A stretch of DNA of 6,045 nucleotides, taken from NCBI GenBank assembly GCA_012797825.1, contig JAAZOI010000199.1, positions 1 through 6,045 on the forward strand, read 5' to 3'. The stretch is from Eubacteriaceae bacterium (GTDB taxonomy: Bacteria; Bacillota; Clostridia; Eubacteriales; UBA1433). Shown here piece after piece: positions 1 through 5,318 of this stretch (positions are counted from its first letter, which is position 1; every line of letters begins with the position of its first letter). Position numbers and translations under genes: made by a program. The notes beneath the pieces were generated by a model, which was given only the letters and a program-made list of their open reading frames with translations, had not been told where the DNA came from and did not search any database.

Positions 1-1062
1 CATAAAATCAAGGAAAAAGTTCCCGGCGTCGTAACTCTTATGCATTCCTACGGCTGCGGACGCGGACCCGCGGATACCGAACTTCACCATAAGACATTTT
101 TAAATGTAGTAACGCATCCCAATGTATACGCGGTTTTAGTTGTTGCTCTGGGCTGCGAAGGACTGGATACTTCAAAGCTAGCGCAAGACATTAAAGCAGC
201 TGGCAAACCTGTCGAGTATTTAAATATTCAAAAGACAGGGGGCACATATAAAACAGTAAATGCTGCAGTGCCTATATTGGAAAAATTTTTAAATGATGCA
301 AGTAAAGAAGAAAAAGTAAAATTTGATATGTCAAATTTGACAATAGGGCTTCAATGCGGAGGAAGCGACGCTTTTTCGGGCAGCACTGCAAACAGCGCTG
401 TCGGAGTAGCTTGCGATAAAGTTGTAGAAGAAGGCGGCACGATTATTATAACGGAGACGACAGAACTCATAGGAACGCTTGATATTTTGCGTTCGCGCGC
501 GAAAGATGAGCAGGTAGCAGACGACCTTACCACGATACTGCAAAACAGATACGCTCATTGTGAAAAATATTTAGGCGAACTGGCTGACTTCGCTATTGCT
601 CCGGGAAACATGGAAGGCGGCATGACTACAATTCAGGAAAAAAGTTTAGGCTGCGTCTGCAAAGGCGGACACAGCACGATTAATCAGGTTGTAGACAATG
701 GGACAATACCAACTCAAAAAGGTCTTATTGTTATGGACGCAACAGGATACGACCCCGAATCGACAACTGCAGTAGTAGCCGGAGGTTCTCAGATTGTATT
801 ATTCACAACAGGCAGAGGAAATCCCCTTGGTTTTCCGACTGTTCCCGTAATTAAAATAGCGTCGACTTCGAGACTTTATAATATTATGCAGGACGATATA
901 GACATTAACGCAGGGAAAATAATAGAAGGTCTGACTATCCAGCAAATGGGGCAGGAAATTTTCCAAGAGATTATTGATGTCGCAAACGGCAAAAAAACTA
1001 AGCCTGAGCAAAACGATACTATAGGCATGTTCAGTATATACTGTGAAACACCATCAATATAG
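1..1062 (+). CDS. uxaA: UxaA-family altronate/galactarate dehydratase, C-terminal part (5' end outside window)
   Basis: This is a partial gene. The frame is open from base 1, so the ATG at 40 is internal (it precedes His-Ser-Tyr-Gly-Cys-Gly); 353 codons are visible. Family members eliminate water from sugar acids such as D-altronate or galactarate to give 2-keto-3-deoxy acids, in the cytosol, as a step of hexuronate catabolism, with a divalent metal. Seen here are the conserved Cys/Gly motifs: YGCGRG (52-69), ALGCE (145-159), LQCGGSD followed by FSGSTAN (349-396), and the C-terminal TTGRGNPLGFP stretch (805-837) followed by a PVIKI strand and a DDIDINAG helix start. Full-length UxaA/GarD proteins are near 500 residues with an N-terminal SAF domain. 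Split versions carry SAF on a separate small gene and have a large subunit near 390. The missing part could therefore be about 40 or about 140 residues. Sulfolactate lyase large subunit (SuyB) belongs to the same superfamily and is an alternative. The family is secure, the substrate is not. An intrinsic terminator follows the stop. Confidence 0.87.
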   Translation, partial: HKIKEKVPGVVTLMHSYGCGRGPADTELHHKTFLNVVTHPNVYAVLVVALGCEGLDTSKLAQDIKAAGKPVEYLNIQKTGGTYKTVNAAVPILEKFLNDASKEEKVKFDMSNLTIGLQCGGSDAFSGSTANSAVGVACDKVVEEGGTIIITETTELIGTLDILRSRAKDEQVADDLTTILQNRYAHCEKYLGELADFAIAPGNMEGGMTTIQEKSLGCVCKGGHSTINQVVDNGTIPTQKGLIVMDATGYDPESTTAVVAGGSQIVLFTTGRGNPLGFPTVPVIKIASTSRLYNIMQDDIDINAGKIIEGLTIQQMGQEIFQEIIDVANGKKTKPEQNDTIGMFSIYCETPSI

Positions 1063-1073
1063 ATATTAATATT

Positions 1074-1103
1074 AAAGAGTAAAGTTACGCTTTACTCTTT
1101 TTT
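1074..1103 (+). terminator. Rho-independent terminator of the UxaA-family gene
   Basis: A perfect 11-bp stem (AAAGAGTAAAG at 1074-1084 with CTTTACTCTTT at 1090-1100) has a 5-nt loop (TTACG) and runs into six T residues (1098-1103). It starts 12 bases after the dehydratase stop codon. The stem is AT-rich, but the perfect pairing and T-tract make it a convincing intrinsic terminator that separates the dehydratase from the lipase-glpK operon. Confidence 0.9.
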
Positions 1104-1109
1104 GTTTGC

Positions 1110-1138
1110 TTTAAAAAATAATAATTTTATGCTATATT
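1110..1138 (+). promoter_or_regulatory. Probable sigma70-type promoter P1 (extended -10)
   Basis: TGcTATATT at 1130-1138 is an extended -10 element. A weak -35 (TTTAAA, 1110-1115) lies 17 bp upstream. The predicted start point is near 1145, just downstream of the terminator and 11 bases before the Shine-Dalgarno of the small ORF at 1168. It may drive that ORF and read on into the hydrolase and glpK. AT-rich DNA gives many false -10 matches, so this is less certain than P2. Confidence 0.45.
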
Positions 1139-1140
1139 TT

Positions 1141-1154
1141 ATTTAAATTTAAAT
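1141..1154. repeat. 14-bp perfect palindrome at the predicted P1 start point
   Basis: ATTTAAATTTAAAT is its own reverse complement. It overlaps the expected P1 transcription start, where a repressor site would be effective. It is pure A/T in AT-rich DNA, so chance is a real explanation; an operator role is inference only. Confidence 0.25.
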
Positions 1155-1167
1155 TAAAGGATAAATT

Positions 1168-1227
1168 ATGAAAATAGGTCTTTTAAAGACTTTCCTTAAA
1201 GAATTGCGTGTCAGAACGCTGGTATAA
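1168..1227 (+). CDS. Possible 19-residue leader peptide or small protein
   Basis: A short ATG-to-TAA frame encodes 19 residues (begins MKIGLLKTFLKEL, ends RVRTLV). It has a good Shine-Dalgarno, AAAGGA at 1156-1161, six bases before the ATG, and sits directly downstream of candidate promoter P1. The peptide is basic (five Lys/Arg, one Glu) and leucine-rich (five Leu), so it could form a short amphipathic helix. I do not recognise it. It could be a regulatory leader upstream of the hydrolase-glpK operon, a small cationic peptide, the 5' remnant of a decayed gene, or a chance frame. Its TAA stop (1225-1227) lies inside the -10 element of P2 (1223-1228). No attenuator-like terminator with a T-tract follows, which weakens a classic attenuation model. 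Confidence 0.3.
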   Translation: MKIGLLKTFLKELRVRTLV

Positions 1228-1228
1228 T
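1220..1228 (+). promoter_or_regulatory. Probable promoter P2 of the hydrolase-glpK operon (consensus extended -10)
   Basis: TGgTATAAT at 1220-1228 is a full-consensus extended -10 element. No good -35 is found at 16-18 bp; TTGCGT at 1204-1209 is too close (13 bp). Extended -10 promoters tolerate a poor -35. The predicted start near 1235 leaves an untranslated leader of about 80 bases before the hydrolase ATG at 1315. A 4-bp inverted repeat (GCGT 1206-1209, ACGC 1216-1219) lies just upstream of the -10 and could be an operator, but it is short. Confidence 0.6.
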
Positions 1229-1303
1229 ATTACAAACTTTAAAAAGCAATTTAATCGATTATATTAAAAGTATTGAATACACGCATTAGTATTAATTTAA
1301 TTC

Positions 1304-1308
1304 GGAGG
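1304..1308 (+). promoter_or_regulatory. Shine-Dalgarno site that fixes the hydrolase start
   Basis: GGAGG sits six bases before the ATG at 1315. An in-frame TTG at 1273 would add 14 residues (Arg/Ile-rich, not family-like) and has no comparable ribosome-binding site. This decides for 1315 as the start. Confidence 0.9.
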
Positions 1309-1314
1309 ATTAAA

Positions 1315-2241
1315 ATGGAACATGAGCAATATTTTTTCAAATCATCATTAAATCAGGATATATCAGCCCGCGTCTGGAAGCCAGATAATGAAATTAAAGC
1401 AGTTATGATTATCTGTCACGGAATGGCCGAGCATATAAAAAGATATGACGGATTTGCAGAGTTTTTGGCTAAAAATCAGATATTATCATGCGGCATTGAT
1501 TATCCCGGTCATGGGGATTCCGTTAATGGCTGCTTAGGATTTTTCACAGAAAAAGACGGTGCGCAGTATGTTACAAATTGCATACTAAAGTTAAAACAAG
1601 ATATTACGGTTAAGTATCCCGGCGTGCCCTTAATTTTGTTTGGACACTCCTTGGGTTCTTTTTTTGCGCGATATATAGCCTCAAATTATTCGGAAGGGAT
1701 AGATTGTTTTATTTTCTGCGGTACGCAAGGTCCGTTAAGCATTATTAAATTAGCAAAATTACTCGCAAAAATTGGCGTTAAATTAAAAGGAGCAAAACAC
1801 CCTAACGTATTTATAGATAATTTAATGAACAACATGCATAACAAGGCTTTTAAACCTTTAAGAACAAATTTTGACTGGCTTAACAGAGACGAAGTCTCAG
1901 TTGATAGGTATCTCGCAGATGAAAAATGCGGTTTTGTTTTCACTTCCTCAGCTTTTTATGATATGTTTTACGTTTTGGACTATATTAATGCAAAAAAATG
2001 GTATTCAATGCTTGATAAAAATAAGCCTTATCTTTTAATCTCAGGATCTGCTTGCGCGGTAGGCGAATTCGGCAAAGGCGTAAATATAGTATATAACTCA
2101 ATGAAAGAGGCTGATATTACCGACGTTACTTTAAAACTTTATGAAAATGCAAGACATGAAATATTAAATGAGCTTAATTACAAAGAGGTTTATGAAGATA
2201 TAATAAATTATATTAATAAAAAAATAAACACAGGTAAGTAA
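1315..2241 (+). CDS. Alpha/beta hydrolase, monoacylglycerol lipase/lysophospholipase type (Hydrolase_4/S33), with altered catalytic acid
   Basis: 308 residues starting at the ATG with the GGAGG site. Family members hydrolyse esters of monoacylglycerols or lysophospholipids. No signal peptide or membrane segment is seen, so the enzyme should be cytosolic. Family landmarks: oxyanion-loop HGMAEH (35-40) followed by RYDGFAEFLA; YPGHGDS (63-69); nucleophile elbow GHSLG (110-114, Ser112); cap region RTNFDWLNRDEVSVDRY (183-199) and CGFVFT (205-210); C-terminal RHEILNE (280-286) with catalytic His281. The odd point is the strand-6 acid loop: the family pattern G-x-x-D-P-V-G (human MGL has GSAD) reads GSACAVG at 244-250, so Cys247 replaces the catalytic Asp (TGC at 2053-2055). 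The reading frame is intact and the rest is well conserved, so this is not a decayed pseudogene by eye. Activity may be lost, reduced or supported by a nearby acid such as Glu251. Its stop abuts the glpK start, suggesting a role in supplying glycerol. The fold is certain; substrate and activity are not. Confidence 0.9.
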   Translation: MEHEQYFFKSSLNQDISARVWKPDNEIKAVMIICHGMAEHIKRYDGFAEFLAKNQILSCGIDYPGHGDSVNGCLGFFTEKDGAQYVTNCILKLKQDITVKYPGVPLILFGHSLGSFFARYIASNYSEGIDCFIFCGTQGPLSIIKLAKLLAKIGVKLKGAKHPNVFIDNLMNNMHNKAFKPLRTNFDWLNRDEVSVDRYLADEKCGFVFTSSAFYDMFYVLDYINAKKWYSMLDKNKPYLLISGSACAVGEFGKGVNIVYNSMKEADITDVTLKLYENARHEILNELNYKEVYEDIINYINKKINTGK

Positions 2242-3726
2242 ATGATGAGTAAAAAATATATTGTAGCCTTAGACCAGGGAACAACTTCGTGCAGGGCAAT
2301 TTTATTCGATAAAAATTACAGGCTTATTGGCATGTGCGCAAAAGAATTCAAGCAGATATATCCGTATCCCGGATATGTTGAGCATGACGCTATGGAAATT
2401 TTTTATAAGCAGGAGTATGTGCTTAATCAACTGCTTATTGATTATAATGTCAATGCAGCGGAAGTTGCAGCAGTAGGTATCACAAACCAGCGCGAAACTG
2501 CTGTTATATGGGACAGAGAAACAGGCATTCCCATATATAATGCTATTGTGTGGCAATGCAGGCGTACATCCGATATTTGCGAAGACTTGAAAAACTCTAT
2601 GTACAATGATTATATACATAATAACACGGGTCTTGTAATAGACGCTTATTTTTCAGCGACAAAAATTAAATGGATACTTGATAATATAGAAGGCGCAAAA
2701 GAAAAAGCAAAAAAAGGAGACCTTCTTTTCGGCACAATTGATACATGGCTTTTATATAAGTTCACAAACGGAAAAGTTTTTGCAACAGACCACACAAACG
2801 CATCACGAACAATGCTTTACAATATTAAAACCCTTTCTTGGGATGATGTTATATTAAAGGCTCTTGATATACCCAAAAATATGCTCGCGGAAGTCAAAAA
2901 TTCAAGCGAGTATTACGGAGATATTTTAATAAACGGGACAGCGATTCCTATATGCGCATGCTGCGGCGATCAGCAATCCGCTCTTTTCGGTCAGTCTTGT
3001 TTTACAGAAGGAAGCGCAAAAAATACATACGGAACGGGATGCTTCATGCTTGCAAATATAGGAAGTCAAATGCTTTTAAGCTCCAACGGCATGCTGACAA
3101 CCATAGCCGCAAGTATAAACAATGAAATTTCTTACGCAATAGAAGGAAGCGTTTTCGTAGGAGGCGCAGTCATTCAGTGGCTGAGGGATGAACTTGGGCT
3201 TATAAAGACTTCTAAAGAATCGGAAGCTTTAGCTTTAACGGCGCATTCAAACGGCGGAGTATATATAGTCCCTGCTTTTGCAGGTCTAGGCGCGCCTTAC
3301 TGGGATATGTACGCAAGGGGCGTAATAAGCGGGCTTACACGCGGAGCGAATAAAAATCATATAGTAAGAGCCGCACTCGAGTCTATTGCATATCAGACAA
3401 ATGATATTTTATCAGCAATATCAAAAGATACAAATATACCGATAAATGAATTAAAAGTTGACGGCGGCGCCTGCGAAAACAACTTTTTAATGCAGCATCA
3501 AGCTGACATATCTCAAATACCTGTAGCAAGACCTGATGTAATTGAAACAACAGCTTTAGGAGCTGCTTGCCTTGCCGGACTTGCCTGCGGATTTTATTCA
3601 TCGAAGGAAGATATTAAACAAAATATAAAAATACAAAAAATATTCTATCCTAAAATAAGCAGGCAGCAAGCAGATAAACTTTTATCCGAATGGCAAAGCG
3701 CAGTGAGAAAAGCTTTATTAACCTAA
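2242..3726 (+). CDS. glpK: Glycerol kinase
   Basis: 494 residues (E. coli GlpK has about 500). This cytosolic FGGY-family kinase converts glycerol plus ATP to sn-glycerol-3-phosphate, the entry to glycolysis and phospholipid synthesis. The N-terminal phosphate-binding ALDQGTTS is at 9-16. Glycerol-site residues are present: Arg84-Glu85 in TNQRET, Trp104 in VWQCRRT, Tyr136 in DAYFS, and Asp243-Gln244 in CGDQQ, with Asp243 the catalytic base. KNTYGTGCFML (260-270), GLGAPYWD (348-355), LESIAYQT (379-386) and KVDGGACENNFLMQ (405-418) also match the family. Two oddities: the residues before Asp243 are CACC (238-241), where E. coli reads SGIA, and the His-containing loop phosphorylated by HPr in Firmicutes is absent. 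The start is ATG at 2242 immediately after the hydrolase TAA; a second ATG at 2245 is equally possible. The ribosome-binding site is weak (AGG at 2232-2234), consistent with translational coupling. The 3' end overlaps the convergent permease gene by 4 bases, with no terminator visible. Confidence 0.98.
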   Translation: MMSKKYIVALDQGTTSCRAILFDKNYRLIGMCAKEFKQIYPYPGYVEHDAMEIFYKQEYVLNQLLIDYNVNAAEVAAVGITNQRETAVIWDRETGIPIYNAIVWQCRRTSDICEDLKNSMYNDYIHNNTGLVIDAYFSATKIKWILDNIEGAKEKAKKGDLLFGTIDTWLLYKFTNGKVFATDHTNASRTMLYNIKTLSWDDVILKALDIPKNMLAEVKNSSEYYGDILINGTAIPICACCGDQQSALFGQSCFTEGSAKNTYGTGCFMLANIGSQMLLSSNGMLTTIAASINNEISYAIEGSVFVGGAVIQWLRDELGLIKTSKESEALALTAHSNGGVYIVPAFAGLGAPYWDMYARGVISGLTRGANKNHIVRAALESIAYQTNDILSAISKDTNIPINELKVDGGACENNFLMQHQADISQIPVARPDVIETTALGAACLAGLACGFYSSKEDIKQNIKIQKIFYPKISRQQADKLLSEWQSAVRKALLT

Positions 3727-5132
3727 AACATGCCTATTGCCATATAATACGGAATTGCGAAAAGCATTGCAATCATGCACGCAACAAAATATACGCACCC
3801 GTAAATTGAAAAGTGTTTTTTCACCCATCCGTTATTTTCAAAATTAGATTCTGCTACTAAAGCGAACATATTTTGATAGTTTAAGAAAAAAGCGTTTATG
3901 GCTATAGTGAAAAGCGGTATCCACACTAGCGGGTTAATGCCGTATGAAGCTGACAACTGAGGAATAACAGACATAAGCACCGCCATTGTAGGTATAAAAG
4001 AAGCTATATCAATGAATCTTAGTAAAAACATTGCGATAAGCGTTGCGTATATAAACAACCATGGGCTTACGCATACAGGCGATATTGCTTTTAATAAAAT
4101 AGACGATAACCAGCCAGAGACTCCTGACTGCGTAAAAATAGCCGAAAGTCCCATTGCCGTTCCAATAAATATTACCAAATCCCAGCTTATGCCGCTTCCG
4201 ACATCGCCTAATTTAACTATTCCGAATGCAGTAAGCAAAAACAAAGCTATAAGACACGTGGCTGCGTCCGGTACGTGATGAATTGAATTTGTTACAAACA
4301 TTATAAAACTTAAAGTAAGAATTAGCCCGGTGACTTTCTCCTGTTTGCTTGGGGAGCCTAATTTATTATATTCTTCTATAAATATTTCTTTTGATAATTT
4401 AAGCGGTTTTGATGGTTTTATAGTGAAATATCCTAAAACAAGTGTAAGAACGCTTATTAACCCGGCAGGCAGTAGTGAGACTTTAAGCCACTCGTTAAAT
4501 GTAATTGCACCCAGCTGCGGTACGGCAGTATACAATCCGTTTATGACAGGTCCGTTAAGAGAGCCTGTTATCCAGCCTGTACCGGGTATTATTGCCATAG
4601 CAAATGCCGAAAGCAGTATTAAAGATCGTTCTTTTGATCCTTTTTCGAGTTTTAAAATATCAACGCAGTTCAAAGCAATCGGTGTTATTATTACTACTCT
4701 GACGTTAATAGAAGGAGTAAGCGCTGACAGCGCGATGCCGATTAACGCCCACATTAACAAAAGTTTGCCGTACGAAAGCGTTGTGATTTTCATTCCGAAA
4801 TATGCTATGCGTTTTCCCAGCCCAGTTTTTGCAAGTGCGAAACCAAAAAATAAAGCAGGTATAAGCGTCCATACTGCGCTTGTTGAAAAACCTGAAAACA
4901 CTTCTTTTGCGGGAATACCAATAACAAGCGCGCTGGCCATAAAAAACGCTCCGCTGACAGACAGCGGTATTGCAAACGGTCTGAAAATCCACAAACCTAT
5001 TGTTATAATAAGCATTGATATTACATAATGACCTTTATCGCTGAGTGCCGGCAGAAAAGGTTTTGCGAATAAGATAATTATACCAATTATTAAAAATACT
5101 GCTGCTCCTGCTATGCTTGCCTTTTTATTCAT
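3723..5132 (-). CDS. DASS/SLC13-family anion (dicarboxylate-type) permease
   Basis: 469 residues. The start at 5132 (MNKKASIAG) has an AAGGA site (5138-5142) five bases upstream. An in-frame ATG at 5210 lies upstream of the promoter at 5176-5184 and so cannot be used from it. The protein is almost wholly hydrophobic, with about 11-13 membrane segments, beginning at residues 8-28 and ending at about 445-465. The family is shown by GFSTSAVWTL (81-90), ALAKTGLGKRIAYFG (99-113), the first-half helix-hairpin region TPSINVRV (139-146), LLPAGL (220-225), a hydrophilic central loop (about 239-265), ISWDLVIFIGTAMGLS (315-330) and SGVSGWL (336-342). Such proteins import di- or tricarboxylates or sulfate, usually with Na+. 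The Na+-site Ser-Asn-Thr motifs are not canonical: SIN at 141-143 and DIASFIPT (375-382) in the second half. Substrate and coupling ion cannot be assigned. It is convergent with glpK and has its own promoter. Codon use looks like the neighbours'. Confidence 0.85.
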   Translation of the reverse strand: MNKKASIAGAAVFLIIGIIILFAKPFLPALSDKGHYVISMLIITIGLWIFRPFAIPLSVSGAFFMASALVIGIPAKEVFSGFSTSAVWTLIPALFFGFALAKTGLGKRIAYFGMKITTLSYGKLLLMWALIGIALSALTPSINVRVVIITPIALNCVDILKLEKGSKERSLILLSAFAMAIIPGTGWITGSLNGPVINGLYTAVPQLGAITFNEWLKVSLLPAGLISVLTLVLGYFTIKPSKPLKLSKEIFIEEYNKLGSPSKQEKVTGLILTLSFIMFVTNSIHHVPDAATCLIALFLLTAFGIVKLGDVGSGISWDLVIFIGTAMGLSAIFTQSGVSGWLSSILLKAISPVCVSPWLFIYATLIAMFLLRFIDIASFIPTMAVLMSVIPQLSASYGINPLVWIPLFTIAINAFFLNYQNMFALVAESNFENNGWVKKHFSIYGCVYFVACMIAMLFAIPYYMAIGMF

Positions 5133-5137
5133 AAAAT

Positions 5138-5142
5138 TCCTT
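5138..5142 (-). promoter_or_regulatory. Shine-Dalgarno site of the DASS permease gene
   Basis: On the minus strand AAGGA lies five bases before the ATG at 5132-5130. No comparable site precedes the longer in-frame start at 5210, so this site fixes the permease N-terminus. Confidence 0.8.
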
Positions 5143-5175
5143 AAAATAAAATAATAATTAGCGTATATTTTAAAT

Positions 5176-5184
5176 ATTATAACA
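5176..5184 (-). promoter_or_regulatory. Promoter of the DASS permease gene (consensus extended -10)
   Basis: On the minus strand TGtTATAAT at 5184-5176 matches the extended -10 consensus. The -35 position 17 bp upstream reads AGAAAT, which is poor. The predicted start near 5169 gives a leader of about 37 bases before the ATG at 5132. This agrees with the Shine-Dalgarno evidence. Confidence 0.65.
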
Positions 5185-5245
5185 TTGTTCATTAGTAGAT
5201 TTCTATACAAATATTAAATGTAATGAATGTATAATAAAGATAGAA

Positions 5246-5279
5246 TAAGAAAAATCCCAAGAATTTTTACTTGGGATTT
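5246..5279 (-). terminator. Rho-independent terminator of the sodium:solute symporter gene
   Basis: A perfect 10-bp stem (AAATCCCAAG at 5252-5261 with CTTGGGATTT at 5270-5279) has an 8-nt loop. Read on the minus strand it is followed by TTTTTCTTATT, a T-tract. On the plus strand no T-run follows, so the terminator is directional. It lies about 40 bases after the symporter stop (5319-5321) and separates that gene from the DASS permease promoter. Confidence 0.88.
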
Positions 5280-5318
5280 AATATAGAAAAGGTATCAAGA
5301 ATATTGCTTTTTATAAAA

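Noticed and set aside
1178..1190. GTCTTTtAAAGAC inverted repeat as an attenuator hairpin
   Set aside because: The arms leave a one-base loop (about 4 bp usable as RNA), there is no following T-run, and it lies in the small ORF. It is too weak to call.
1273..1314. Upstream TTG start for the hydrolase (14 extra residues)
   Set aside because: The GGAGG site is placed ideally for the ATG at 1315, and the extension is translated from leader sequence unlike the family N-terminus.
3691..3742. TGGCAA ... TTGCCA inverted repeat as a bidirectional terminator for glpK and the permease
   Set aside because: The arms are only 6 bp with a loop of about 40 bases inside coding sequence, and no T-tract follows on either strand.
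4012..4278. Plus-strand open frame of 88 codons antisense to the permease gene
   Set aside because: It is a shadow of the permease coding frame, with no Shine-Dalgarno and no recognisable protein.
4330..5028. Long plus-strand open frame (232 codons) antisense to the permease gene
   Set aside because: It lies wholly within the DASS permease gene, which has clear family motifs, a promoter and a ribosome-binding site. The antisense translation shows no recognisable domain and no good start signal.
5133..5210. 26-residue N-terminal extension of the permease from the ATG at 5210
   Set aside because: The extension spans the predicted promoter and leader, and the ATG at 5132 has a proper AAGGA site.
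5228..5235. Plus-strand TATAAT as a promoter
   Set aside because: It lacks correct TGn spacing and a -35, and there is no plus-strand gene downstream. AT-rich DNA gives such matches by chance.
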